Origin: Larix kaempferi
Taxonomy: Eukaryota; Streptophyta; Pinopsida; Pinales; Pinaceae
NCBI GenBank assembly: GCA_027924585.1
Contig: BSBM01000904.1
Location: 16,885,501-16,949,500 of the forward strand
Length of the DNA: 64,000 bases
Direction of reading: 5' to 3'
The position numbers were made by a program, and so were the translations under genes. Below are positions 35,657-47,263 of the stretch, piece by piece (position 1 is the first letter of the stretch; each line of letters starts with the position of its first letter). The notes under the pieces are model-generated. The model saw nothing but the letters and a program-made list of their open reading frames with translations. It was not told where the DNA came from and ran no database searches.

Positions 35657-37205
35657 GCTGCTGATTTTTAACTCTTATGTGCTGATTTGTAAAGTTTTGT
35701 CAGCCTGCAGCAAGGGTTTCATTTGTTTTTAAAATTTCACAACGATAACATGTCTAAACACTGAATTCAATGGCTGGAAATGAGAGGCATGAGCTTAAAA
35801 GAAAACAGAAATTTAAAAACAGCAATATCAGATAAACCAGCAGATCTGGACATGAAGGCAGCTGTGAAAAACCTCATGTTCAGGTAAGGGCACACTAGAG
35901 CAGCAGTAAAGCAACACTAAGAAGCAGTTTGGTGTGTTCTGGGCACAATTTGGAACTGTTTATGTACACATACAGCAATCCACATGAATTCTTGGCATAA
36001 TATTAATATCAAATATGATATTTAGTCATGAAACTACCTCCAGCTAGCAGATTTGCTCCTCCAGGCTTCGAGCTAGTAGATGAATTGTGGCGGCTCTCGA
36101 GTCTCAGCTCTACTCTAGTCAATAAGCGGCGGCTATCCAAGCAATGGTCTCCACGGCTGGCTCTCCTTCAAGGCGGCAGCCCTCCAAGCAATGGTCTCCA
36201 CGGTGGCGGCTGCTCCAGGTTTAAAACTTTCAAATTATGAAATGAAATCGTGAGAGGGCAGCTTTTTGGAAGGTCTTCGGTTAGTCTAGGGTTTAATTTT
36301 ATTTTGGTTTATTTCTGTTTTAATTTTTTAAACACTTCTTTTCACTGGGGCTTCTGGGCGTCCCCCATTTAGATGAAAATCGTGGGGAGCTTCTGGGCGT
36401 CCCCAGGCGGGACTTCTGGGCGTACCTTGTAGTATCCCATATGTTACTTGCCCAGTGGATTGCAACTTATTTTGCTAGATTAATGGGGAATTTATGAGAA
36501 AGCTGGTTTTAGTTTGATCTCGGTGTCATTAACAAGTTTTCATTATACGTGGAGAAATTCAGAGAGGTTTTGAAATTAGCTTGATGCATTGCAAGCTTAA
36601 ACATACCAATATTCTTCTTTGCAGTAAAATGTGTGAACTTGCTTGAGTAGCCTTAGTGCCAGAATGATAGCATTGAACTCCTAACAAGGGTATTTGCATT
36701 GGTGTTGTTCCAAGTAAACCTTTTATCATTTACTGTATCACATGTTTAAAACTAATCATGCATCTGAATGTCGCTTTTCCTCTTCATGGTTGTAGTCTTA
36801 TATTCAAGCAGTGAGATATATATCAAAAACCTATTATTAATCATGGGATGCTTAGCAATATATTCTTCATCCAATTTTTTTGGGGCTCTCTTTTCTAATT
36901 CTGATGATGCATTGTCTATAGCAGGTCTTAAATGTTGATATGTCTCCATTGAATCTGGAAATGATAAAAAACAAACAAACACACTGAAAACTTAAAAGAT
37001 TGTCGAGGTCTCTCCTTTTCTTAACCCCATGAATTTAGAAATGAACAAAAACAAACAAACAAACACACTGTAAAAACCTAAAAGAACAGATATTTGAGTG
37101 TTTATTAATAAGAGGCCTTATGAGTAAATGGCGTAGTTTCATAATTTGTGTATTCTTTTATAGCCTTCTACTATGTGAATAATTGCACTCAATTGTGGAT
37201 AAGAT
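35657..37205. other. 5' flank of hAT 2 and non-coding spacer
   Basis: Positions 36340-36425 hold three copies of CTTCTGGGCGT within GC-rich context, a likely subterminal repeat cluster of the hAT element. Positions 36080-36220 contain a doubled phrase, CCAAGCAATGGTCTCCACGG, inside a 70-residue frame (36028-36240) that I do not regard as a gene. The rest is AT-rich without recognisable genes. Confidence 0.5.
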
Positions 37206-37411
37206 GAAGATTGATTAATTGAACAAATTGAAAGATTGGGGAATGTGGTTTGCTATTATGCCCATCATCTAACTCTCTTGTTATGCATTGTTTTGTTTCT
37301 AATGCTTTGAAGATTGATTAATTGAACAAATTGAAAGATTGGGGAATGTGGTTTGCTATTATGCCCATCATCTAACTCTCTTGCTATGCATTGTTTTGTT
37401 TCTAATGCTTG
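37206..37411. repeat. Two-copy tandem duplication, unit 103 bp
   Basis: Units 37206-37308 and 37309-37411 are almost identical (I see one clear substitution, CTCTTGTTATG versus CTCTTGCTATG). Each starts GAAGATTGATTAATTG and ends TTTCTAATGCTT. The low divergence points to a very recent duplication. Non-coding. Confidence 0.95.
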
Positions 37412-37513
37412 TGTAATCAATCTTTATTGAAAAGGGTTATAAAGTAAAATAGGAGCCAAGAACATAGAAGGGTCATTATAAAGGAATGAAATGGTCCTAT
37501 CATAATAATACAT

Positions 37514-37597
37514 CCCAGTTCCATATGACATCTTACCTCATGGATTGCATGTGCGCCCAGTTCCATATGACATCTTACCTCATGGATTGCGTGTGCG
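37514..37597. repeat. Two-copy tandem duplication, unit 42 bp
   Basis: CCCAGTTCCATATGACATC starts units at 37514 and 37556; both end ATTGC-TGTGCG with one substitution. The small frame that crosses it has no family resemblance. Confidence 0.95.
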
Positions 37598-39092
37598 CTT
37601 GTGCGAATTTATGAGGGTCCATGCCTACTTGGAAACAAACATTTGTTTCGATGCATGCCTACATTCAAAATTTGTGGAGGACTATGTATGCACGAGAGTA
37701 AACTACCATATGCAATTTTGCCTTAGTTTTGTTGCAAGAGAAGATTCATGGTGGGAAGCATGCCTCGGATTTCAAATATTTTTTGCCTGTAAAATTAAAA
37801 TTCGATGATGGTTTTGTGCTCTTCATGCTTTTTTTTTTGAGGTAATAATTTTTTTCTCAAAATTTTCACTATTATAAATTTTAACCATAAATAGATCATA
37901 CAATTTGAGGAGAACTATCTAGAGTTCTCATTTTCTATAAGCTGCATTTATTGACTTTTTTACTTCAAATAAGAAATTGATGTTACCATTAGAAACCTTT
38001 TTTTAAGAGCTAATATTACAATTTTTTTAAAAGCCTTACCCGTGTCATTGCAATCATAATCGTAAATCGACCCCCAAATCGAGTCTTCTCTTAATTGCAC
38101 CGAGGGAAACGAGGTGCTCTACAACCTAATATGGGGGAGATGTTGTAACGTGATGTAACGTTTGTAACAAAATAATTAAAAAAATTCATGTCTACTCATA
38201 AAATAAAAAATTATGAAAAATATTTAAAAAAAAATCCATGTTGGTTTATAAAATAAAATATTATGAAAAGTAATTAAAAAATAGATGTTAATTTATAAAA
38301 TAAAAACTTAAAACTTAAACCTGGATCTATCAATCAATAGAGATCAAATTTCTTGAGTTTAATTTTTTTTTTAAAATACACCTCAAGAAATTGGATCCCT
38401 TTCGATGCTTGATAGGGTTTAAGATGGATCTATAATGGTTTATCAATATTTAAAAATGTTATTAAAAATATGAAGTAAATGATTAGAATAAAAGAAGACT
38501 CAAATCTAGAATTTAGCCTTTTTTTAATCTATCCATAATTAAAATGTTGTTAAATTAATTGTAATCTATCAATAATTAAAAATATTGTTAAATTAATTGT
38601 AAGCATTATTTTGGTTTATTTATTTTATATAAATATCCATAATTAAAAATCTTGTTAAATTAATTTTAAGTATTATTTTGATTTATTTATTTTATATAAA
38701 TTTTATGTTTTTAGTATTTGGAATCCATCTATATAGTTCTCAATACAAATCTAATCTTTCGTATTAGTTTCCAATTTCATTTATTAAAATGTTATGTTTC
38801 ACGTTAATTTCCAATTTTATTTATCTAAATATTATATTTGATGAATAAAAAAATCTACATTATAATTCTCACTCTTTTTTTAATATTATGTTGTTTCTCA
38901 ATTCCTATCAATAAATACCAACTTATAAATAATATTTATGAAATGATGCTCTAATGGTTGATGTTACATAATATAAAATCTATATGATGAAATATACGTT
39001 AAATATTTTTTGAAAATGTATGATATTTATAAAAATCATTCAATTATGGACTTTAAAATAATTAGTTATTTGCACGAAATATATATGTGTGT
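37598..39092. other. Very AT-rich non-coding spacer
   Basis: No gene is seen. A doubled phrase of about 90 bp lies at about 38570-38705 (AATTAAAAAT-TTGTTAAATTAATT then ATTATTTTG-TTTATTTATTTTATATAAAT). The dispersed repeat at 38255-38440 is described separately. Confidence 0.55.
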
Positions 39093-39263
39093 GGGGTTCA
39101 TAACCCTAGAAGATGGAGGGTTCGCTATAGTAATAATTCTCAGAGGACCATCTAATGGCTCCAAGTCCAGGAGACTAACCCCGAAGGATGCAAAGATTTG
39201 AACCTCTGACTTTGACTACTTCGGTCCTGGACTCGGAAGCTCCAACAAACTGAACCATCCCTC
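39093..39263 (-). mobile_element. SINE-like tRNA-derived repeat, family B
   Basis: On the minus strand an A-box-like TGGTTCAGTTTGTTGG (39242-39257) is followed about 40 bp later by a B-box AGGTTCAAATCT (39194-39204 region). About 100 bp of body sequence, ending GGTTATGAACCCC, follows. The spacing between boxes is longer than in a normal tRNA, and the segment is GC-richer than its surroundings. Only one copy is seen in the window. Confidence 0.5.
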
Positions 39264-39526
39264 GAGACTATGAAACATGTTATATATTAATTAGCAATTA
39301 AATAATATATATGTTATATATTAATTAATAAATTGTGTACACTATTATTGATTAGGAATTGAAGATTGTATATGTGTATTAATATTTTTTATTCATATAT
39401 ATGGAGGTCATCCAAATGGTGGAAAGAGAGATGAAGACGCGCTTGAGTAAAGTTTTGCAGGATTTTTGGTCCATTTTTGTCAATGACATGTAAGGCGGGT
39501 GGAGTGTCACGTCTCAAAGGGAGGAG

Positions 39527-41526
39527 GTGGCAGAATTTTTGTGGTCTGACGAGGACAATTATGGGGTAGATGGTAGCATTTTTAAGATTGATGAGGAGAT
39601 GGGTTTTGCAGGTCGAGATGTCACATCACAGGTAATGGAGATTTATGATGGCGTTAATTGTCTTTACTCGAGGGTCGTAGTAGGAAAAGACTCATTTAAC
39701 ACCTCTCCTTATTCGTGTCCAAGTGTCTCTTTGTCAAAGCAAGGTGTTAGGTTTTCATGGAAGACTAATGAGAGGTCTCCCTTGTTAGTGTCAACTGAGA
39801 TGCCATGTTCTTATGTTATAGGAGATACTGGTAAATTGTCGGTACCAGATAATACTGATGGAGCAGATGTTTTCGTTCGGGATTCGACTGTGAAGTCGTG
39901 TATTTCAGATAATGGAGTTGTTGATAATCTAACACCTGACCAAGTTGGAGGGTTTTTTTAAGAGTTGATTCATTGGTTGGCGTTGGGGATACGATCAAGA
40001 AGCTCACGAGTAATAGGGCTAAAGCTGGGCATTCTTTAAAGGCCTTTAAGGTAAAACATGGGAAGGAACTTTTGGTGCTAGGGAGAGCTATGAACATGGA
40101 CAAAGTTGAGAGTTTATCTTCTAGAGCGTTGGTTGGAAGTTGGAGTATATTTCACTGAATAGATTGGAGGTTTCAAGGTGGATCAATGAAGTTTGGAAAC
40201 CCTTGTTAGGGTATTGTCCTAAATTTAGTATTTTAATGAATGGCTGGATATGTTTTCAATTTCTCAGGGAGGAAAATGTGTATGAGATTCTAGAGAAACC
40301 CTGGGTTATTGGTAGGGGTTCTCTGGTTTTGGGTCAATCACATTCTGTCGTCAATCCATTAAAATAAAAAATTGTGAAGAGGCATTTATGGTTGTTATTG
40401 TTCAGTTTTCCACTCCATCTATGGACCAAAAACATTTTTATTGCTCTGGCGAAGAAGATTAGAAAATTTATTTACTTGCGGGAGAAAATGCTTTTCAATA
40501 AAGACAAGAATTGCTTTACTTCCGGTTGAATTTGATGTGTCCAAGGGTTTACCAGCTAAAATCGAGATTTGTTGGGGTGATTGGTATTTTCTGTAGAGGC
40601 TAGATTATCTTCGCGTTCCCTTCAGGTGTCATACATGTCGGAAGACAATCCACTTGAAAAACAAGTGTCCGAGGGATGCTCATAGTTCCTTGGAAGAAAA
40701 TGAAATTTTGACAGGGGAAGATTCTCTTCATTTTCTTTCCATGAAGACAAACCTTTTGGGGTTCGTGATGTTGATTTGATCACTGAAAGCAATCCAGACT
40801 AGTTTTTGAAGCTCGATTTTGCGTCTTTCTTGAGTAAGTTAGAATCCATTTTCCCACAATTTTATGTTTCTCTCTCTGTTGATGAATTAAATTTCATTAA
40901 GGAGGTTGAGGTAAGCATCGTAAAAAAAATCGCGAGGGGTTTCTGCTCCTTTTACTTGCGTGACATCTGGGGGTTTTGTTTATTTTGGGTTGATTATTAA
41001 TGATATTTACTCCTTTCCTATTTCCTTGAGTTCCTCTATACATGAGTCTACCCTTCTTGACCTTTCGAGGAAGGGGTTATCGGTTGTTCATTATTTTCCT
41101 TTACCAATCCCAATCGTGTCTATTGAAAGCCAGCATTCTGCTCTCAATAGCCATAATGAGATATCATGTGGTGTTTCTGATGGCCTAGTATCGGATTTGG
41201 GGTCATTATTTTCCACTGGGTATAGATTAGCTCTCAATATTTCTAGTGTATCGACTAGTTTGGAAGTAGTGCCTTATCCTACTTTAGGTGGTGACATTGT
41301 ATCCTATTCCAATTTGGATGATGGGAGCCTTGTGAACTCGGACCTTGTCCTGTCATATAAACATGTCCTCCTTGAGAATATATTACTTGTATTTTTAGAC
41401 GAACCTTCAACAAAAAAATGTGTCCCTCTTTCTTCCATTAGATGTCAAAATGTAACTATTAGACATAAGAGGAATAAAAAAGGGAATTTAAACAAGGAGA
41501 TATTGGATCTTGGGGGGAAGAATTGA
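39527..41526 (+). pseudogene. LINE 2 ORF1, degenerate
   Basis: An acidic N-terminal segment (39527-39961) is followed by a DUF4283-like block near 40140-40367 (LLGYCPKFSILMNGWICFQF, EENVYEILEKPWVIGRGSL). A CCHC zinc knuckle lies at 40627-40668 (CHTCRKTIHLKNKC, with Ile where Gly is usual), and a Ser/Asp-rich tail ends NLNKEILDLGGKN at 41526. Several stops and frame changes separate these pieces. The role would be RNA binding. The copia insertion site is only 37 bp beyond its end. Confidence 0.72.
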
Positions 41527-41563
41527 ATCTGATGCACATATTCCTATATATGTTCGAATTGAT

Positions 41564-42066
41564 TGTTAAGTTTAGCCTAATTTCACAAGCCAGATCACTG
41601 AAAGAAACACAATCACAAGATAGACAAAGATTTACCCTAGGAAACCCTCATGGGGTAGAAAACCCAGCAAAGCTTTCCTCAATATAGATAATCAACCAAT
41701 ACAAAGATGTAGTCCCAAACAAGAACTCCTTCTCCTCCTATGCAAATCTCTCTCTCTCTCTCCTATGCGCCAATCACAAGTGAGTGAATGAATGAGATAA
41801 ATGAGGAACACACCTCCTCTATTTATACTCAATCCTAACTGACTTTTCACCCTAACAGGGCCGACTTCTCCTAGGAGAGTCTAATAACCCCTAAACAACT
41901 AACTCAGGGCCGACCCCACAAGGGAGATCTAATAACCCTAGTTACCACACTCTCTCGGAGGAATAAACATCTCTGGATATACAATAAGGTCTCTACGGAG
42001 GAATGAAACATCTCCAGAATAATAAAGTACAAATATAATATTCTTAGAAGTTACAATATTTCAACA
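41564..42066 (-). repeat. 3' LTR of the copia element (503 bp)
   Basis: On the plus strand it runs TGTTAAGTTTAGCC... to ...ACAATATTTCAACA. It aligns with 48624-49164 along its whole length, but lacks one copy of an approximately 40-bp internal unit (GGAATGAAACATCT with TATACAATAGGGTCTC) that is doubled in the other LTR. Confidence 0.93.
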
Positions 42067-42075
42067 CTCCCCCTT
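42067..42075 (-). promoter_or_regulatory. Polypurine tract of the copia element
   Basis: The minus strand reads AAGGGGGAG immediately before the 3' LTR. This is the usual position and composition of the plus-strand DNA primer in reverse transcription. Confidence 0.85.
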
Positions 42076-42229
42076 AACGAGAAGGATATTATAACAACAT
42101 ATGCAGGAGCAGGGAGTCATCAACTACATAATACATGATACATATATAAATCATTGGAAGCTTTCTTCATACATCATTAGTAACTCAAACAGTTACTGGA
42201 ACATCTTCGAGATCTTCAATACTGGAACA

Positions 42230-42430
42230 TCAACATCTTCAGTACAGAATCTTCATCTTCTGCAGCACTCGAACAGCTACAGTAACATCATCATCTGGAT
42301 CCTCTCAATCAACAGTATCATCATCTGGATCCAACACTATCATCATCTGGATCCTCTCGATCAACAGTATCATCATCTGGATCCTCTTAATCAACAGCCT
42401 CATCGTCTGGATCTACCGATCAACAGTATC
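42230..42430. repeat. Short tandem repeat, CATCATCTGGATC family
   Basis: The phrase ATCATCTGGATCC with CAATCAACAGTAT spacers recurs about five times at intervals of about 30-37 bp, with variation. It is part of the repeat-filled 3' region of the copia element. Confidence 0.8.
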
Positions 42431-42504
42431 ATAGCAGCATACCCTGCAACACACATGATCCATTTACGGGATGATCAATCCCTATCCATTTAAGACACCA
42501 TATC

Positions 42505-43790
42505 ATGTCTAGGGACGATGCAGTCCACTCGTCAACTTAGACAAAGTCTAAGGACCCTTTTTCGAAAACATATGTCTACGAATCAATTCAGGGACCGAAG
42601 TCCGGGGATGATACAATCCCCTCTCGTCCACTACGAACCACTTCTCGGAGACATTTGTCTACGGATCAATTCAGGGACTAAAGTCCAGGGATGATACAAT
42701 CCTCTCGTCCACTAGAGACCACTTCTCGGAGACATCTGTCTACGGATCTATTCAAGGACCAAAGCCCAGGGATGATACAATCCTCTTGTCCATTAGGGAC
42801 CACTTCTCGGAGACATCTATCTATGGATCTATTCAGGGACCAAAGTCCAAAGATGATACAATCCTCTCGTTCACTAGGGACCACTTCTTGGAGACATCTG
42901 TCTACGGATCAATTCAGGGACCAAAGTTTAAGGATGATACAATCCTCTCATCCACTAGGTACCACTTCTCGGAGACATCTGTCTACGGATCTATTCAGGG
43001 ACCAAAGTCCAGGGATGATACAATTCCCTCATCCATTAGGGACCACTTCTAGGAGACAGCTGTCTACGGATCTATTCAAGGACCAAATTCCAGGGATGAT
43101 ACAATCCTCTCGTTCACTAGGGACCACTTCTCGGAGACATCTGTCTACGGATCTATTCAGGGACCAAATTCCAGGGATGATAGAATCCTCTCATCCACTA
43201 GGGACCACTTCTCGGAGACATCTGTCTACGGATCTATTCAGGGACCAAAGTCCAAGGATGATACAATCCTCTTGTCCACTAGGTACCACTTCTCGGAGAC
43301 ATCTGTCTACAGATCTATTCAGGGACCGAAGTCCAGGGATGATACAATCCTCTCGTCCACTAGGGACCACTTCTCGGAGACATCTGTCCACGGATCTATT
43401 CAGGGACCAAAGTCCAGGGATGATACAATCCTCCTGTCCACTAGGAACCACTTCTCAGAGACATCTATCTACGGATCTATTCAGGAACCAAATTTGAGGG
43501 ATGATACAATCCTCTCATCCACTAGGGACCACTTATCGAATACATCTATTTATGGATCTATTCAGGGACCAAAGTCTAGGGATGATATAATCCTCTCATC
43601 CAATAGGGACCACTTCTCGGAGACATTTGTCTATGGATTTATTCAGGGACCAAAGTCCAAGGATGATACAATCCACTCGTCCACTAGGGACCACTTCTCG
43701 TAGACATCTATCTACGGATCTATTCAGGGACCAAAGTCCAGGGATGATACAATCCCTCCTCGTTCACTTAGACAAAGTCTAAGGACCATG
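42505..43790. repeat. 81-bp tandem array, about 15 copies, in the copia 3' region
   Basis: The anchor GGGATGATACAATCC recurs at exactly 81-bp spacing from 42691 to 43744 (14 copies), with one more copy 83 bp earlier and a degenerate one near 42515. A unit also holds CCACTAGGGACCACTTCTCG, GAGACATCTGTCTACGGATC and ATTCAGGGACCAAAGTCC. The array is bracketed on both sides by TTAGACAAAGTCTAAGGACC, whose core TTAGACAAAGTCTAA is palindromic. Because 81 is divisible by three, frames stay open on both strands (268 residues on the plus strand in 27-residue repeats), but there is no evidence of a protein. Confidence 0.95.
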
Positions 43791-43794
43791 CATC

Positions 43795-44050
43795 GACCTC
43801 ATCGTTGTAACCAGAAACCTCATCATCGACCTCATCGTCGGAACAGGTAACCTCATCATCGACACTAGTATCCTCATCATCGATACAAGTATCCACATCA
43901 TCGATACAATATCCTCATCATCGATACAATATCCTCATCATCGATATAGTATCCTCATCAATACAGGTATCCTCATCATCGACCTTACCGTCGATATAGG
44001 CAATCTCATCATCAATACAAGTATCCATATCAATACTAGTATCCAAATAT
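43795..44050. repeat. Short CTCATCATCGA tandem repeats
   Basis: Imperfect repeats of CCTCATCATCGA(T/C)A with CAAGTATCC or CAATAT spacers, period about 20-30 bp, lie between the 81-bp array and the end of pol. Non-coding 3' region of the copia element. Confidence 0.85.
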
Positions 44051-44064
44051 CATCATTGACCATA

Positions 44065-47000
44065 TCAGTCCCCCTTTCGAGGAGGGTCCTTCCGAACTAC
44101 ACCAAGTTTGTCTCGGCAATACTCAAACTTTACTCGAGACAGAGGTTTGGTCAACACATCAACAACTTGTTCGTCCGTACTCACATACTTGAGCTTGATA
44201 GCTCCTTTCTGCACCATATCCCGTATATAGAAATATTGGATCTCTATGTGCTTTGAATTATCATGGAACACTGGATTCTATGTCATCTTGATACAACTCT
44301 GGTTGTCACACAGGATCACAGTGGGGTCCATCTTTAAGTCAAACAATCCTGATAACAACTTCCGAAGCCATACTGCTTCACAACTAGCAGAGCAAGCAGC
44401 TATATATTCTGCTCCAGCTGTGCTGAGAGCCACACTAGACTGCTTCCTGCTAAACCATGAGATCATGGCAGATCCCAGACAATAACATCCACCCGATGTG
44501 CCCTTCCTATCTGATACACTTCCTTCCTAATCAGCATCTGTGTAGCCATACAATCTGAAGTCATGATCTCCAAGATAATATAAACCAAAATCTATCATAC
44601 CCTTTAGGTACCTCATCACATGCTTTGCAGCTATCAGGTGAACTTGTCTAGGTTCCACTAGACACTGACTCAAGGTGTTCACCGCAAAGCATATATCTAG
44701 CTTGGTATTCTTCATATACATTAATGACCCAATAATATGTCTGTACAGAGTCACATCCACTAACTCTAAAGAGTTATCAGCTAATAGCTTCAAGTTGGAA
44801 TCCATGGGAGTGGCCATGGCTTTGCATTCCAACATATCAAATCTTTTAAAGATTTCCACAGCATACTTTCCCTGGTTGAGAAAGATTCCTTCTGTGCCTT
44901 GCCATACTTCCAAACCTAGGAAGTAATGCATCAATCCGAGATCTTTCATCTCAAACTCTGAAGAGAGCTTCTTCTTGCACTCGACAATCTATTTCTCATT
45001 TCCAGTCAAAAATAGATCATCCACATATAGTAACAATATGACAGGTTCATCATCCATAACCTTGAGATAAAGATTAGGATCAGCTTTACTTTTGGTAAAG
45101 CCCAAGCTTGTCAAGAAACTGTCAATTCTTCCATACCAAGCTCTGGGAGCTTGCTTCAACCCATGCAAAGCCTTCTTCAGTTTGCATACGTGGGTTCTTC
45201 TATCTTCAACCTCAAATCCTTGTGGTTGTTCTATGTACACTTCTTCTTCAATCACACCATTTAGGAAGGCTGTCTTCACATCCATCTGGTGTAATTCCCA
45301 CTTCATCATGGATGCAAGTGCCATGATGGTTCTAATGGAAGTGTACCTTGCAACTGGTGCAAATGTCTCTTCATAGTCAATTCCCTCTTTCTGAAAGAAT
45401 CCTCTGGCCACAAATCTTTCCTTATACTTTTCAATGCTACCATCCGCAGCATGCTTTATCTTGTATATCCATTTGGAGGATACCACACTCTTGTCCTTTG
45501 GTTTGGGAACTACATTCCAAACATCATTCTTCATTATTGACTGGTATTCCTCCATCATTGCCTCTACCCACTCTTTCTTATGAACTGCCTCTTCATAACT
45601 AGTAGGTTCTTGGTCTACAAGATCACACATCAAAGCCACATAGTTGGAGAATGGCTTTGGTTTCTTGCTCACTCTAGTGGAGCCTTCAAGAGCTCCATAC
45701 TTTTCTGCTCCTAGTATAATGTCTCTTTCCCATGTTGGCTTTCCCTTTCTTGATATGTTTATGGTAGGGGGTTCTCGTGGTTCTATCATGTCATGGTCTT
45801 CAAGTGTTACATCTTCAGGGGTGAGTACATCCTCCGCAATTCTGGGAGGTGCATCTTCTTCATATACTTCTTCATACTGGCACTTCCTAGATTTCTTGAG
45901 AGCTGCCTCTTCATCAAATGTCACATCCATACTAATATCCATATGGTGGAATCCTAGGTTGTATATTCTGAATGCTTTCGATGCTTCACAATATCCAACA
46001 AATATTCCCTTCTTCCCAGAAGGATCTAGCTTGGTTCTCTTTTCTTTTGGAACATGAATATATATTGGGCATCCAAATATCTTGAGATGACTTACCTCAG
46101 GCTTCTTCCCTGTGGACACTTCTTATGGGGTCTTGAATTCAAGGTACTATGAGATAGTCTATTTTGCACATAGACTGTTGTCCTGGCTGCTTCAACCCAT
46201 AGATACATAGGTAGGTCTTGATCATGTATCATTGTCTTTATTGCTTCCATAATGGTTCTATTCTTTCTCTCCGCAACACCATTTTGTTGAGGATTGTAGG
46301 GAGTGGTTAGTTCCCTCTTTATTCCAGCTTCTTTACAAAAGACCTCAATATCCTTTGAAGTATATTCTCCACCATTATCTGTCCTGAGTATTTTGATCTT
46401 CTTTTCTGGATGATTTTCTATCAAGGCTTTGAACTCCTTGAACTTTCCAAAGACTTCATTCTTTCCTTTTAGGAAGTGTATCTAAGTCTTTCTTGAATAG
46501 TCATCAATAAATGTAAGTTAGTATTCATATCCACTCAAGGATGTGGAGGGCATTGGTCCACATACATATGAATGAAACAATTCCAAAGTACTTTTAGTCT
46601 TTGTTTCACTCTTTGGAAATGGGTTCTTGATATTCTTCCCTTTTGCACATACTTTGCATGTGCCATCACGATCAATCTTCAAATCCGGTAGTCCTATGAC
46701 TACTTTGCTCACATGAGGTAGTGCTTTGTAGTTAATGTGAGAAAGCCTCCTATGCCATAGCTCACTTGGGCTAGTAGCTTCATGAACAGGGCAGCTTCTG
46801 GATGTCCCTGGAGTTTGTATAGACCTCCTTTCTCTTCACCAATAACAATTGCATCCTCAATTGATTTTCCTTTGGACCACATGAGTACTTGTCCATCTAT
46901 GAATGCAACCCTATAACCTTTATTATCTAAAGCTGAGATAGAAAGTAAGCTCTTCAAACCTGGTACATATAATATTTCCATCATCTTCAATGGAGTTCCA

Positions 47001-47170
47001 GAATCAAGCTTGTAGCTTGCTTCACCAATTCCCTTGATGGGATATTGATAGTCATCTCCTAAAGATACTTTCTGTGGAAAAGTCTTCTCTTCAAGTTTTG
47101 AAAGAGTTTTCTTTTGACCTGTCATGTGCTTTGAAATACCACTATCAATAAGCCATGTATCTTCTCTAGA
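44065..47170 (-). pseudogene. Copia pol: protease, integrase, reverse transcriptase, RNase H (broken)
   Basis: On the minus strand the order is that of copia polyproteins. The protease active-site phrase WLIDSGISKHMTG is near 47145, and the pre-integrase H/C region (HRRLSH, CKVCAKGK) near 46740-46640. The integrase core follows with TFIDDYS, DNGGEY and NPQQNGVAERKNRTI (near 46500-46240). The reverse transcriptase has VARYTSIRTIMALA, MDVKTAFLNGVIEEEVYIEQ and LLLYVDDLFLTG (about 45030). RNase H carries WFSRKQSSVALSTAGAEYIA (about 44460-44400) and a C-terminal VDVLTKPLSRVKFEYCRDKLGV near 44110. Frame breaks occur near 46715, 46500, 46110, 44985, 44525 and 44275, so the copy cannot make a functional polyprotein. 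Motifs are otherwise well preserved. Confidence 0.93.
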
Positions 47171-47263
47171 TGTTACAGACCCAGAGAGTACAGAGAATAG
47201 AACATACTCTTATGCATCTTCTTCTTCTATTCTAGCTCTTTTATTTTGAGGCCTTTCCTCTTC

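Larger units (their letters stand above)
30395..38440. repeat. Dispersed repeat pair at 30395-30545 and 38255-38440
   Basis: Both segments contain ATATGAAAAGTAATTAAAAA or a close form, followed within about 100 bp by ACACCTCAA-AAATTGGATCCCT and then GATGCTTGATAG/GGTGCTTGATAG. They are in the same orientation about 7.9 kb apart. The nature of the repeat (MITE or retroelement fragment) cannot be told from two copies. The coordinates of this entry span both copies and unrelated sequence between them. Confidence 0.65.

Noticed and set aside
36028-36240. 70-residue plus-strand frame with CCAAGCAATGGTCTCCACGG repeated
   Set aside because: No family resemblance, no conserved start context, and it lies in the 5' flank of a hAT element; the repeated phrase explains much of its openness.
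32800-36470. GGGCAAG-type inverted match (32806 and about 36455) as hAT terminal inverted repeats
   Set aside because: Only about seven bases match well and no 8-bp duplication flanks them.
42691-43497. 268-residue plus-strand frame made of 27-residue repeats
   Set aside because: It is a direct consequence of the 81-bp tandem array having a unit divisible by three. Frames are open on the minus strand as well, it lies antisense in a copia 3' region, and no start context or family is evident.
42505-43790. CRISPR-like array (regular repeats)
   Set aside because: The units are contiguous 81-bp direct repeats without unique spacers, in a plant retrotransposon; there are no cas genes.
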